Positions 1 through 10,893 of a DNA stretch of 38,318 bases are shown here, piece by piece (position 1 is the first letter of the stretch; every line of letters begins with the position of its first letter). Origin of the DNA: Microbacterium sp. Leaf159 (GTDB taxonomy: Bacteria; Actinomycetota; Actinomycetes; Actinomycetales; Microbacteriaceae); the NCBI RefSeq assembly GCF_001423615.1, contig NZ_LMOU01000001.1:172409-210726 (forward strand), given 5' to 3'. A model generated the notes under the pieces. That model was not told the DNA's origin and made no database searches. It saw only the letters and a list, made by a program, of their open reading frames with translations. The translations under genes were made by a program, and so were the position numbers.

Positions 1-1
1 G

Positions 2-2185
2 GAGAAGCCCGCGGACGAGAAGGCTCCCGAGCCCGAGGCGCCCCAGGCGGTCACCGCGGTGTCGCTGGGACTCCTCCCCGAGGTCTTCGTCTCGCAGGTC
101 TCGACCCAGCTCCACTTCTACGCGCCCGAGGTCGTGCCGCTGCCGGCGCGCCCCGGTCGCGAGCGCGTGTTCGACCGCATCGCCGAGCGTGAGCCTGACG
201 AATCCGCATCCGGCCGTCGTGGCCGTCGCCGTCGCGGAGGCTCCGACGACGCAGACCAGCGCGAGCAGCGCGAGCCGCGCGAACAGCGTGACGAGCCCCG
301 CCAGCCGCGTCAGCGCGTCGTCGAGTACATCACCGAGCCGAAGGCGATCAAGGGTTCTACCCGTCTCGAGGCCAAGAAGCAGCGCCGTCGTGACGGGCGT
401 GACGCCGGTCGTCGTCGTCCGGTCGTGACCGAGGCCGAGTTCCTGGCCCGCCGCGAGTCGGTCGACCGCAAGATGGTCGTCCGGTCGAAGAACGGTCGCA
501 CGCAGATCGGCGTGCTCGAAGACGGCGTGCTCGTCGAGCACTACGTCGCCCGCAACCAGGACGCGTCGCTGATCGGCAACGTCTACCTCGGCCGCGTGCA
601 GAACGTCCTCCCGAGCATGGAGGCCGCGTTCGTCGACATCGGTCGCGGCCGCAACGCCGTGCTGTACTCGGGCGAGGTCGACTGGGACGGCGTCGAGACC
701 GGCAACCAGCCCCGCCGCATCGAGCTGGCCCTCAAGGCCGGCGACCGCGTGCTCGTGCAGGTCACCAAGGATCCGGTGGGCCACAAGGGTGCACGTCTGA
801 CCAGCCAGATCTCGCTCCCCGGCCGCTACCTCGTGTACGTGCCCGGCGGTTCGATGAACGGCATCAGCCGCAAGCTGCCAGACAACGAGCGCACACGCCT
901 GAAGCGCATCCTCAAGGAGGTCCTGCCCGAGTCCTCGGGCGTGATCGTCCGCACGGCGGCCGAGGGTGCGACCGAAGACCAGCTGACGCGCGACGTGCAG
1001 CGACTGACCTCCCAGTGGGAGCACATCCGCAAGCAGGTCGAGAACCAGCAGGCGCCTGCGCTGCTGCACGCCGAGCCGGACCTCCTGGTCAAGATCGTGC
1101 GTGACGTCTTCAACGAGGACTTCACGAAGATGCTGATCCAGGGCGAGGAATCGCAGCGCACGATCCGCGCGTACCTTGAGAGCGTCGCCCCCGACCTGCT
1201 CGAGCGCGTGGAGTCGTACGAGGAGGAGACCGACCCGTTCGACGCGTTCCGCATCACGGAGCAGATCGAGAAGGCCCTCGACCGCAAGGTCTGGCTGCCT
1301 TCGGGCGGCTCGCTGGTCATCGACCGCACCGAGGCGATGACGGTCGTCGACGTCAACACGGGCAAGTTCGTCGGCTCCGGGGGAAACCTCGAGGAGACCG
1401 TCACCAAGAACAACCTCGAAGCCGCGGAGGAGATCGTCCGCCAGCTCCGGCTGCGCGACATCGGCGGCATCATCGTCGTCGACTTCATCGACATGGTGCT
1501 CGAGTCGAACCGCGACCTCGTGCTGCGTCGCCTGATCGAGTGCCTGAGCCGCGACCGGACGAAGCACCAGGTGGCCGAGGTCACCTCGCTCGGTCTCGTG
1601 CAGATGACCCGTAAGAAGCTCGGCCTCGGCCTGCTCGAGACCTTCAGCGAGGCATGCGACGTGTGCGCCGGTCGCGGTGTCATCGTGCACCACGACCCCG
1701 TCGTGAAGCACCGTGCCAGCAGCAACGGCAACAGCAACGGCAACAGCGGTTCCTCGTCGAACCGTCGCCAGCGCGGTGGCAACGGGCAGAACCAGAACCA
1801 GAGTCAGAACCAGGCCCCGGCCTCGGTGACGACCCACAGCATCCCCGAGGGCGCGAAGTCGGCGCTCGCGCAGATCGCAGCGTCGACCCGTGCTCCGAGC
1901 GCCGAGGAGGCTGCGGCGGATGTTCTCGCCGCCGCTCCGGTCGAGGCGCCCGTCGCCCAGGAGCGCACGAAGAAGCCCCGCAAGAAGCGCGGTGCCGACC
2001 GTAACGCTCCGAAGTCTCCGGCCGAGGCGCTGCTCGACTCGGTGCTGGACGCTCTTCCGGAGCCGAAGGCTCCTGGTCAGGGGCGCGGTCGTCGCCGCGT
2101 CTCGACGGCTGCTCTCACCGGAACGCCGGTCTCGGTGAACTCCGAGCCGTCAGCGCCGGTCGCGGGCGGGGATACGCAGTCCTGA
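2..2185 (+). CDS. rne: Ribonuclease E/G (5' truncated by window edge)
   Basis: Endoribonuclease of the RNase E/G family, which processes rRNA and tRNA precursors and starts mRNA decay. The frame is open from base 2, so the true start lies upstream; 727 residues are visible. Numbering from the GTG at base 59, an S1-like RNA-binding region lies near residues 170-250. The catalytic DNase I-like part carries DVNTG with D431 and VVDFIDM with D475, the two Mg-binding aspartates of the family. A CDVC zinc-link motif follows. Both termini are long, charged, low-complexity tails rich in R, E, N and Q, as in actinobacterial RNase E and unlike the short RNase G. The last 36 bases overlap the convergent DUF4031 gene. 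Family certain; rne versus rng naming less so. Confidence 0.93.
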   Translation, partial: EKPADEKAPEPEAPQAVTAVSLGLLPEVFVSQVSTQLHFYAPEVVPLPARPGRERVFDRIAEREPDESASGRRGRRRRGGSDDADQREQREPREQRDEPRQPRQRVVEYITEPKAIKGSTRLEAKKQRRRDGRDAGRRRPVVTEAEFLARRESVDRKMVVRSKNGRTQIGVLEDGVLVEHYVARNQDASLIGNVYLGRVQNVLPSMEAAFVDIGRGRNAVLYSGEVDWDGVETGNQPRRIELALKAGDRVLVQVTKDPVGHKGARLTSQISLPGRYLVYVPGGSMNGISRKLPDNERTRLKRILKEVLPESSGVIVRTAAEGATEDQLTRDVQRLTSQWEHIRKQVENQQAPALLHAEPDLLVKIVRDVFNEDFTKMLIQGEESQRTIRAYLESVAPDLLERVESYEEETDPFDAFRITEQIEKALDRKVWLPSGGSLVIDRTEAMTVVDVNTGKFVGSGGNLEETVTKNNLEAAEEIVRQLRLRDIGGIIVVDFIDMVLESNRDLVLRRLIECLSRDRTKHQVAEVTSLGLVQMTRKKLGLGLLETFSEACDVCAGRGVIVHHDPVVKHRASSNGNSNGNSGSSSNRRQRGGNGQNQNQSQNQAPASVTTHSIPEGAKSALAQIAASTRAPSAEEAAADVLAAAPVEAPVAQERTKKPRKKRGADRNAPKSPAEALLDSVLDALPEPKAPGQGRGRRRVSTAALTGTPVSVNSEPSAPVAGGDTQS

Positions 2186-2416
2186 CGCGATGAGCCTCCG
2201 GACCAGCTCCTTGCCGTCGACGTGCTGTGCGCCGGCGGCGATGAGTCGGGGGACGAGTTCTTCCGGCACGTCGTAGTGGTCGAGGTCGAAGGCGCGCGCA
2301 GGCACGTCGTGAGACCTCGCGAAGGCGTGGAGTTCGTCCAGATTGTCGTCGCTGACGAGGTGAGCCCACAGACGCCCGTGTGCGGGCCAGCGGGGTTCAT
2401 CGACGAGAACGGTCAT
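2150..2416 (-). CDS. DUF4031 domain protein
   Basis: An 88-residue cytosolic protein that I recognise as DUF4031 from its opening pattern (MTVLVDEPRWPAHGRLW) and the central DLDHYDVPEELVPRLIAAGA. No biochemical function is established. It is convergent with the RNase E/G gene and overlaps its last 36 bases. The ATG start at 2416 is favoured because TAGGCT ends exactly six bases upstream on the same strand with no Shine-Dalgarno site, the leaderless pattern seen repeatedly in this window. Its stop falls inside the RNase coding region, so the two transcripts must overlap antisense to each other. Confidence 0.85.
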   Translation of the reverse strand: MTVLVDEPRWPAHGRLWAHLVSDDNLDELHAFARSHDVPARAFDLDHYDVPEELVPRLIAAGAQHVDGKELVRRLIASGLRIPARDRR

Positions 2417-2422
2417 CTCGTC

Positions 2423-2428
2423 AGCCTA
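2423..2428 (-). promoter_or_regulatory. -10 hexamer of leaderless DUF4031 promoter
   Basis: TAGGCT on the minus strand, six bases before the ATG at 2416. Transcription would begin at or next to the start codon. No clear -35 box is visible. Confidence 0.5.
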
Positions 2429-2454
2429 TGGCCGGACACACCGGGCGGCACGTT

Positions 2455-2483
2455 TTGCCACAGTGTCCCGCATCCGGTAAAGT
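2455..2483 (+). promoter_or_regulatory. Promoter of rplU-rpmA
   Basis: TTGCCA (2455-2460) and TAAAGT (2478-2483) are separated by exactly 17 bases, a good match to the housekeeping sigma consensus. It implies a leader of about 140 bases before rplU. The leader contains a small GGAGC/GCTCC hairpin near 2596-2610. A long leader on a ribosomal-protein operon could carry autoregulation, but I do not recognise a known leader motif in it. Confidence 0.6.
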
Positions 2484-2629
2484 AGTCCCTTGGTGCGTAT
2501 GCCGCGTCGTCCTGGACGGTCGAAGCGGAGAGTCTTGCGTTCGTACCCGTCGCCCCCCGCGATGCATGCAAGCAACAGTCTTCCCGTGAGATCTCGGAGC
2601 CGCGAGCTCCCCAACGAAACAGGTATGAA

Positions 2630-2938
2630 GTGGTTTACGCAGTAGTGCGCGCCGGTGGGCGGCAGGAGAAGGTCGAGGTCGGCACGATCGTTCAGCTCGA
2701 CCGTGTCAAGGCTGCCCAGGGCGAGAAGATCGAGCTGGCCGCAGTGCTGCTCGTCGACGGCGCCACGGTGACCACCGACGCTGACTCGCTGGCGAAGGTC
2801 AAGGTCACGGCTGAGGTCATCGGCAACCTCCGCGGCCCGAAGATCATCATCCAGAAGTACAAGAACAAGACCGGCTACAAGAAGCGCCAGGGCCACCGTC
2901 AGGAGCTCACGCGCGTCAAGATCACCGGCATCAAGTAA
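2630..2938 (+). CDS. rplU: 50S ribosomal protein L21
   Basis: Ribosomal protein bL21 of the large subunit, which binds 23S rRNA. The 102 residues match the family length, with the typical opening [17 protein letters not shown] and the conserved end [19 protein letters not shown]. The start is GTG at 2630, fixed by homology of the first residues; only a weak AGG lies six bases upstream. An out-of-frame ATG at 2624 begins a six-residue ORF that overlaps the real start. It is first in an rplU-rpmA operon, with rpmA 19 bases downstream, and is driven by the promoter at 2455-2483. Confidence 0.97.
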   Translation: MVYAVVRAGGRQEKVEVGTIVQLDRVKAAQGEKIELAAVLLVDGATVTTDADSLAKVKVTAEVIGNLRGPKIIIQKYKNKTGYKKRQGHRQELTRVKITGIK

Positions 2939-2957
2939 AGACCGAGGAGACCAGGAC

Positions 2958-5609
<2,652 letters not shown>

Positions 5610-5618
5610 ACTGGGCGG

Positions 5619-6872
5619 ATGACCGACCAGACTCCGCAGGTGCGCCTGGAGCGTGCCAAAGAGGCATCCCGCGCCACCGCCGCGCTGACCAGCGACGACA
5701 AGGCCCGGGTCCTCGAGGCCATCGCCGTCGCCCTCGAACAGAGCGCGCCCAGGATCATCGAGGCCAATGCACTCGACATCACGCGGGGTCAGGCCGACGG
5801 CATCGGAGACTCGCTGATCGATCGCCTGCGCCTCGACGAGAAGCGCGTCACAGCCCTCGCCTCGGCGGTCCGTGACGTCGCCGCACTGCCCGACCCCGTC
5901 GGACGGGTGGTCGGCGGGCACCGGATGCCGAACGGCGTCGCGCTCGAGCAGGTCAGGGTTCCGTTCGGGGTCGTGGGAGCGATCTACGAGGCGCGCCCCA
6001 ACGTCACGGTCGACATCGCCGCACTCGCCCTGCGGTCGGGCAATGCCGTCGTGCTGCGCGGAGGCAGTGCCGCGCGAGACTCGAACACCGTGCTCGTGCA
6101 GATCATGCGTGATGCGCTGGAAGGGGCGGGTGTCACACCTGAGGCGGTGCAGACGGTCGACGACTTCGGGCGCGACGGCGCCAAGGCTCTCATGCACGGT
6201 CGTGGCTTCATCGACGTGCTCGTCCCTCGCGGCAGCGCCGGTCTCATCGAGACGGTCGTCACGGAGTCGACTGTTCCCGTCATCGAGACCGGGGCAGGAA
6301 ACGTGCACATCGTGCTCGACGAGAGCGCTCCGGAGGACTGGGCCCGCGACATCGTCGTGAATGCCAAGGTGCAGCGGCCCAGTGTCTGCAATGCGGTCGA
6401 GACGGTCCTCGTGCTGCGCCAAGCCGCTCCGAGGCTGGTGCCCCTGGTCGCGAGCGCCCTGCAGAGCGAGGGCGTCGCGATCCACGGTGACGACATGGTC
6501 GCCGGGCTCGTCTCGAACGTGATCCCCGCGACTGAGGAAGACTGGGCGACGGAGTACCTCAGCCTCGACATCGCGATCAAGGTCGTCGACACGCTCGACG
6601 ACGCGATCGCGCACATCCGTCTTTACAGCACCGGGCACACGGAGTCGATCGTGACCACCGACACGCGCAATGCGGAGCGCTTCCTCGCCGAGGTGGACTC
6701 CGCGGTGGTGATGGTCAACACCTCGACACGCTTCACTGATGGAGGCGAGTTCGGGTTCGGTGCTGAGGTCGGCATCTCGACCCAGAAGCTGCACGCGAGA
6801 GGGCCGATGGGGCTTTCCGAGCTGACCAGCACGAAATGGCTGGCGCGTGGGTCGGGGCAGACTCGCGGCTGA
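5619..6872 (+). CDS. proA: Glutamate-5-semialdehyde dehydrogenase
   Basis: Second enzyme of proline synthesis: NADPH-dependent reduction of glutamyl 5-phosphate to the semialdehyde. The 417 residues match the usual length. The family hallmarks are GVVGAIYEARPNVTVD near 120-135, the active-site PSVCNAVETVL with C257, and FTDGGEFGFGAEVGISTQKLHARGPMG near the C-terminus. It follows proB by nine bases. The ATG at 5619 is preceded by TAGACT and GGGCGG, so it may be expressed both from the obgE-proB transcript and from its own promoter. Confidence 0.97.
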   Translation: MTDQTPQVRLERAKEASRATAALTSDDKARVLEAIAVALEQSAPRIIEANALDITRGQADGIGDSLIDRLRLDEKRVTALASAVRDVAALPDPVGRVVGGHRMPNGVALEQVRVPFGVVGAIYEARPNVTVDIAALALRSGNAVVLRGGSAARDSNTVLVQIMRDALEGAGVTPEAVQTVDDFGRDGAKALMHGRGFIDVLVPRGSAGLIETVVTESTVPVIETGAGNVHIVLDESAPEDWARDIVVNAKVQRPSVCNAVETVLVLRQAAPRLVPLVASALQSEGVAIHGDDMVAGLVSNVIPATEEDWATEYLSLDIAIKVVDTLDDAIAHIRLYSTGHTESIVTTDTRNAERFLAEVDSAVVMVNTSTRFTDGGEFGFGAEVGISTQKLHARGPMGLSELTSTKWLARGSGQTRG

Positions 6873-6876
6873 GGGC

Positions 6877-6882
6877 TAGACT
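6877..6882 (+). promoter_or_regulatory. Possible -10 element upstream of the small membrane protein
   Basis: TAGACT lies five bases after the proA stop. It would start a transcript near 6889 with a leader of about 50 bases before the ATG at 6939. No convincing -35 box is seen. Confidence 0.3.
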
Positions 6883-6938
6883 AGGGGGCGCTGTGGCTCC
6901 CCGTGAGTCATGCCCGCCAGCCACGAAACGGAGTCAGG

Positions 6939-7163
6939 ATGAACCTCGTCGCACAGATCGCGATGGCCGCTGCCGAAACCGAGCATCACGGCAATGTCCA
7001 GCTCGAGACGCTGATCTTCGGCGTGATCGCGATCATCGCGTTCGCTTTCCTCGGTCTCGTCACGCTGTCGTACAAGAACGTCGCCAACCGTCACTCCGCC
7101 AAGGCCGACGCCTGGGCGGCGAAGCACGGCAAGGACGGCCACGAGGCAGGGCACGGCCACTAG
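6939..7163 (+). CDS. Small single-pass membrane protein with histidine-rich tail
   Basis: A 74-residue protein of unknown function between proA and nadD. A short polar N-terminus (AETEHHGN) is followed by one hydrophobic helix (about residues 23-44, LIFGVIAIIAFAFLGLV) and a basic, histidine-rich tail ending HGKDGHEAGHGH. The ATG at 6939 is chosen over an in-frame ATG at 6903 because GGAG lies at 6930-6933 with suitable spacing. A ten-residue ORF (6910-6942) overlaps the start as ATGA. The tail could bind metal or simply contact lipid head groups; nothing in the sequence decides this. Confidence 0.75.
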   Translation: MNLVAQIAMAAAETEHHGNVQLETLIFGVIAIIAFAFLGLVTLSYKNVANRHSAKADAWAAKHGKDGHEAGHGH

Positions 7164-7169
7164 GCCCCT

Positions 7170-7772
7170 ATGGACGACACGACCTCGCGTCCGGCGCGCA
7201 TCGGTGTGATGGGCGGCACGTTCGACCCCATCCACCACGGGCACCTGGTCGCCGCCAGCGAGGTCGCGCACTCCTTCGATCTCGACGAGGTCGTCTTCGT
7301 CCCGACGGGACGCCCCTGGCAGAAGCCCGAGGTGACCCCGAGCGAGCACCGCTATCTCATGACGGTCATCGCCACGGCATCCAACCCGCAGTTCACCGTC
7401 AGCCGGGTCGACGTCGACCGCGAGGGGCCCACCTACACGATCGACACTCTGCGTGATCTGAAGAAGAGCCGACCTGACGCGGAGCTGTTCTTCATCACCG
7501 GCGCCGACGCCGTAGCGCAAATTCTCAGTTGGAGGGACCATGATGAACTGTGGGAGTTGGCCCACTTCGTCGCGGTCTCACGTCCAGGACACGTTCTGAG
7601 CACTGACGGCCTCCCGAGCGACAATGTCAGCCAACTGGAGGTGCCGGCGCTGTCCATCTCGTCGACGGCCTGCCGTGCGCGGGTCCGTGAGGACGAGCCG
7701 GTCTGGTACCTCGTCCCCGACGGAGTCGTTCAATACATCGCGAAGCATCATCTGTATCGGAGCAAGGCATGA
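7170..7772 (+). CDS. nadD: Nicotinate-nucleotide adenylyltransferase
   Basis: Transfers AMP from ATP to nicotinate mononucleotide, giving deamido-NAD in NAD synthesis. The 200 residues show the nucleotidyltransferase motif [11 protein letters not shown] (15-25), the [13 protein letters not shown] segment near 110-125, and the [10 protein letters not shown] motif near 165. It starts seven bases after the small membrane protein and its stop overlaps the start of the next gene (ATGA), so translation of the acidic protein is coupled to it. No strong ribosome-binding site is visible. Confidence 0.96.
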   Translation: MDDTTSRPARIGVMGGTFDPIHHGHLVAASEVAHSFDLDEVVFVPTGRPWQKPEVTPSEHRYLMTVIATASNPQFTVSRVDVDREGPTYTIDTLRDLKKSRPDAELFFITGADAVAQILSWRDHDELWELAHFVAVSRPGHVLSTDGLPSDNVSQLEVPALSISSTACRARVREDEPVWYLVPDGVVQYIAKHHLYRSKA

Positions 7773-9100
7773 GTACATCGGATCGGCAGGATCAGGGTCC
7801 GCTGACGCGCAAGCAGCTGCGTGAGATCCGGTTGACTGGTTCCACGCCTGTCATCACCCCGGAGGAGGCTGCGGCGGCCGCCGTCGCGGCGCCGCCCGCT
7901 CCGCCGCTGCCCGGCGCGGACGAGGCTGTCGAGCAGATCGACGCATCTCCCGCACCGACCGCAGAGGCTACGGCGGAGGGTGACGACGATGCTTCGTCCG
8001 CTACCTCCGGCGATGCTGTTGCTATCTCCGGCGAAGCTGTTGCTATCTCCGGCGAAGCCGGTGCCGTTCCGCTGACACGACGTCAGGTCCGAGAGCGCGA
8101 GCTCGCCAAGACCGGTTCCGTTCCGGTCGACGGTGGGGATGAGACCGACGGTTCGGCCGCGGAAGAGGCTCCCGCGGAAGAGGCTCCCGCGGAAGAGGCT
8201 CCCGCGGAAGAGGCTCCCGCCGAGGAACCTCCCGCAGAGACCGCAGCCGCAGCAGAACCTCTGCTCGACAACCCGGCTCTCGTCACCGCGGTTCCCACGT
8301 ACACTCCGACCGTTCCGGCAGACGACATCGACGATGCCGATGACGACGTCGACGACGAGATCGCACACACCCCGGTCAGCGCCTCGACGAGTGTCGACTC
8401 GTCGGGCGAGATCCCTCTCGCTCCCGCCGCGGCAGAGCCCGTCGACGAGACGGACTCCGAAGAGGATGCGGCGGCCGCCGTCGCCGAGCTCGGCATCGAG
8501 GTCGAGGCAGCGGACGAGCACGATGAGATCGATCCGGACGATGTCCTCGCTGATGTCGACCGCAAGGACGACACCGACCTCTCAGACGGAGAGCACCCGA
8601 CGGTGAACCCGGCGTTCGGTCAGGGCCTCCTGAGCGACGAGACGGACGCCCGCAAGCCCTTCTCGCCGTCGTTCGACGAGCTGCTCACGGTCGGTGACTC
8701 GACCGGTTCGCAGCATCTCGCTCCGAACACGCTGATCTTCAATCCCTCCCCGGGAGACGGTTCGCTGTCAGGTCCTGTCGCCTCGACGGGGGAGATCCTC
8801 GTGACCGGCTCCTATGAACTTCCCCAGGGCCTCGGCTCCCAGGGCCACGCGCACGGCACCACCGACGGCAAAGACGTCGACGCCGTGCTCATCGACGGCG
8901 AACTGCCTCCGGCATCGTCGCCCACGCCGATCGCCGCCAGCGCGGCCGTCAGCACCATCAAGCCCGCAGGCGAGGTCATCCGCCCGCCCGCTCCCGAAAA
9001 GGGCAACAAACTCATGCTCATCCTCGCGATCGTGGCGGGTGGTCTTGCGCTCGCGCTGGGCGTTTCCCTGATCGTCGCCTTCACCACGAATGTGTTCTGA
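7769..9100 (+). CDS. Acidic low-complexity protein with C-terminal membrane anchor
   Basis: A 443-residue protein that I do not recognise by name. It opens with [18 protein letters not shown], and a similar segment ([19 protein letters not shown]) recurs near residue 100. Between and after these it is very rich in A, E, D, P and T, including four exact 15-bp tandem repeats coding EEAPA (from 8159) and a 21-bp repeat coding AVAISGE (8015-8056). The only clear membrane segment is at the C-terminus (about 413-441, [24 protein letters not shown]), so it looks like a tail-anchored protein with a long disordered cytoplasmic region. It is coupled to nadD (4-base overlap) and rsfS (1-base overlap). 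Confidence 0.8.
   Translation: MSTSDRQDQGPLTRKQLREIRLTGSTPVITPEEAAAAAVAAPPAPPLPGADEAVEQIDASPAPTAEATAEGDDDASSATSGDAVAISGEAVAISGEAGAVPLTRRQVRERELAKTGSVPVDGGDETDGSAAEEAPAEEAPAEEAPAEEAPAEEPPAETAAAAEPLLDNPALVTAVPTYTPTVPADDIDDADDDVDDEIAHTPVSASTSVDSSGEIPLAPAAAEPVDETDSEEDAAAAVAELGIEVEAADEHDEIDPDDVLADVDRKDDTDLSDGEHPTVNPAFGQGLLSDETDARKPFSPSFDELLTVGDSTGSQHLAPNTLIFNPSPGDGSLSGPVASTGEILVTGSYELPQGLGSQGHAHGTTDGKDVDAVLIDGELPPASSPTPIAASAAVSTIKPAGEVIRPPAPEKGNKLMLILAIVAGGLALALGVSLIVAFTTNVF
8015..8056 (+). repeat. Two-copy 21-bp tandem repeat
   Basis: Units 8015-8035 and 8036-8056 are identical and encode AVAISGE twice. The length is a multiple of three, so changes in copy number keep the frame. Confidence 0.9.
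8159..8233 (+). repeat. 15-bp tandem repeat, four exact copies plus one diverged
   Basis: GCGGAAGAGGCTCCC occurs at 8159, 8174, 8189 and 8204 without change, and a diverged fifth unit covers 8219-8233. It encodes repeated AEEAP. The identity at synonymous positions indicates recent expansion by replication slippage rather than selection on the protein alone. Confidence 0.95.
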
Positions 9101-9483
9101 TGCAGTCACCTGAAAACGCCGTTGAGATGCTCCAGCTCGCGGCAGACGCCGCCGTTTCGAAGGGCGGTGAGGATCTCGTCGCGCTGAACGTGTCGGAGCC
9201 GCTGCCGCTCGTCGACATCTTCCTGCTCATCACCGGAAACAGCGAGCGCAACGTCGCCGCGATCGCCGACGAGATCGAGGACAAGCTGATCGAGGCAGGG
9301 CACAAGCGTGTCCGCCGCGAGGGTCGAGCGGAGGCCCGTTGGGTGCTTCTCGACTTCGGCGACCTGATCGTGCATGTCTTCCACCAGGAGGAGCGGGTCT
9401 ACTACGGCCTCGAGCGCCTGTGGAAGGACTGCCCCGTGGTCCCGTTCGAGCTCGCCGACTCCGCCGCTGCAGACCGCAGCTGA
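9100..9483 (+). CDS. rsfS: Ribosome silencing factor RsfS
   Basis: Binds L14 on the 50S subunit and blocks 30S joining when nutrients are scarce. The 127 residues show the family pattern: EDLVALNVSEPLPLVDIFLLITGNSERN (about 24-50), ADEIEDKL, and the strongly conserved WVLLDFGDLIVHVFHQEERVYYGLERLW (about 82-110). It starts on the last base of the preceding gene's stop and is the end of the nadD-acidic protein-rsfS unit, a common position for this gene. Confidence 0.96.
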   Translation: MQSPENAVEMLQLAADAAVSKGGEDLVALNVSEPLPLVDIFLLITGNSERNVAAIADEIEDKLIEAGHKRVRREGRAEARWVLLDFGDLIVHVFHQEERVYYGLERLWKDCPVVPFELADSAAADRS

Positions 9484-9484
9484 C

Positions 9485-10177
9485 ATGAGCGTCCACCTGA
9501 TCACCGGTGCCGGGTCCGGCATCGGTGCGGTACTCGCGCGCCGTCTGCTCGACCGGGGTGATCAGGTCGTGGTGCTCGCGCGTGATGCGGGTCGCGCCAA
9601 AGAGATCATCGCTGCGCTTCCGGGATCCTCTGCGATCGTCGGTGACCTCGCCCAGCCAGGTCGGCTGTCGTGGGCGCTGTCCAAGCAGACGGCTCTTCCC
9701 GAGCGCATCGACTCGCTCGTGCATGCGGCGGGAGTCGTCGACCTCGGATCGGTGGCAGACCTGCCGGCCAACCTGTGGGAGCGTCAGCTCGCGGTGAACC
9801 TCGTGGGCCCGGCTGAGCTGACGCGGCTGCTGCTGCCCGTGCTGCGCGTCTCGCGTGGTCGTGTGGTCTTCGTCAATTCGGGTGCCGGTCTGCACGCTCA
9901 TGCGGGCTGGTCCGCCTACGCGGCCTCGAAGCACGGTCTCAAGGCGCTGGCCGACTCGCTGCGCGCCGAAGAGGCCGAACATGGCGTCCGAGTGACCTCG
10001 ATCTACCCCGGGCGCACAGCGACCCCGATGCAGGAGCGGGTGCATCAGCAGGAAGGTCGCGAGTACGACGCCGCGCGGTTCATCTCGCCGGACTCGGTCG
10101 CGACCACCATCCTGACCGCGCTCGACCTTCCCGATGACGCCGCCCTCACCGATTTGACGATTCGCCCGACGGGCTGA
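9485..10177 (+). CDS. Short-chain dehydrogenase/reductase
   Basis: A 230-residue classical SDR oxidoreductase; substrate unknown. It has the cofactor motif GAGSGIG (8-14), the structural AAG at 81-83, the catalytic serine in VNSGAG (S132) and YAASK with Y145 and K149. The R33 region after the second strand (LARD) is compatible with NADP(H). The ATG at 9485 lies just after the rsfS stop. The frame is open upstream into rsfS, but the glycine-rich motif fixes the start. It may be the last gene of the nadD-rsfS transcript. Confidence 0.92.
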   Translation: MSVHLITGAGSGIGAVLARRLLDRGDQVVVLARDAGRAKEIIAALPGSSAIVGDLAQPGRLSWALSKQTALPERIDSLVHAAGVVDLGSVADLPANLWERQLAVNLVGPAELTRLLLPVLRVSRGRVVFVNSGAGLHAHAGWSAYAASKHGLKALADSLRAEEAEHGVRVTSIYPGRTATPMQERVHQQEGREYDAARFISPDSVATTILTALDLPDDAALTDLTIRPTG

Positions 10178-10279
10178 CCTCGAGGCCTGTTCCGACTTCC
10201 GACCCTGTCAAGGGGGTATCCGCCGCACCGTCCGCCATGGATGATCTGCTGGGGGAGACAAGTCTTGGAGGGCTGTTGA

Positions 10280-10561
10280 ATGTCTGGAGATCCAGAGCCT
10301 AGATACGTACTGCGGCGAATCACCCCATCGGAATGGGTGATCAACGATCAGCGGTACGAGACAGATGATCCACGGCACGTCGTGGCCTGCGTCTATGACG
10401 CGGATGGCGGGGTCGAGGTCGTTCGACTTCGCGACCTGCCACTCGAGGCCCGCTATGCGAACGCGTCAGAGGTGCTCGAAGCGGTCATGCGCGCCAAGGA
10501 TCCGAGCAGGGCGACTCGGCCGATCGTGATTCCGTCGCATCCTCCGCTCTTCGCGAGTTGA
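10280..10561 (+). CDS. Small conserved-looking protein, function unknown
   Basis: A 93-residue soluble protein. It contains RRITPSEWVINDQRYETDDPRHVVACVYDADGG, which reads like a small beta-rich fold, then LRDLPLEARYANASEVLEAVM, probably helical. No membrane segment, cysteine pair or known motif is visible. A perfect GGAGG (10267-10271) lies eight bases before the ATG, one of the best ribosome-binding sites in the window, which supports that it is real. It stands alone between the SDR gene and a convergent small acidic gene. Confidence 0.7.
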   Translation: MSGDPEPRYVLRRITPSEWVINDQRYETDDPRHVVACVYDADGGVEVVRLRDLPLEARYANASEVLEAVMRAKDPSRATRPIVIPSHPPLFAS

Positions 10562-10568
10562 AGTCGTC

Positions 10569-10601
10569 GCGCGACGGGAACCGGTAGGCATCCCGCCGCG
10601 C
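10569..10601. terminator. Hairpin between convergent small genes
   Basis: An 11-bp stem with one mismatch (10569-10579 with 10591-10601) and an 11-base loop sits in the 47-base gap between two convergent stops. There is no T tract on either strand, so its action as a terminator is inferred from position. Confidence 0.4.
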
Positions 10602-10608
10602 GCCGAAC

Positions 10609-10788
10609 TCAGGCTTCGTCGTCGGACGCCGGTCGTTCTGCAGCGAGGCGATCAGCCTCGGCGCCGTCGACCTGATCGGCGTCGACGTCCGTGTCGAGGA
10701 CGGCTTCGCCGTCGACCTCGCGCTCCGGAACGCCTGTGGGGTCGCCGTCGTCAGGCAATGGGACCAGCGGTGGGGTCGGTGTGGACAT
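10609..10788 (-). CDS. Small acidic protein, function unknown
   Basis: A 59-residue, strongly acidic, proline-containing protein (MSTPTPPLVPLPDDGDPTGVPE, then EAVLDTDVDADQVDGAEADRLAAERPASDDEA). It is probably disordered. The ATG at 10788 is chosen over a GTG-like start 21 bases upstream because GAGGAG precedes it at the right distance. It lies just downstream of the PepSY gene on the same strand, separated by 105 bases. I do not recognise a family. Confidence 0.6.
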   Translation of the reverse strand: MSTPTPPLVPLPDDGDPTGVPEREVDGEAVLDTDVDADQVDGAEADRLAAERPASDDEA

Positions 10789-10893
10789 GATGGACTCCTC
10801 TCGTGTCATCGTCGCGGCAGGCTATTGCTGCTTCCCGCCGGCAGGGAGTGGGTTGACCGGCGCACCGCGGCGCGGTAGCGGTGATGATGAGCG

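Noticed and set aside
2484..2629. rplU leader considered as a known ribosomal-protein leader or riboswitch
   Set aside because: Only one small hairpin is evident by eye; I cannot match it to a described motif, so it is mentioned only as a long leader.
8159..8233. Tandem repeats considered as a CRISPR array
   Set aside because: Units are 15 bp, directly adjacent with no spacers, and in frame within a coding region.
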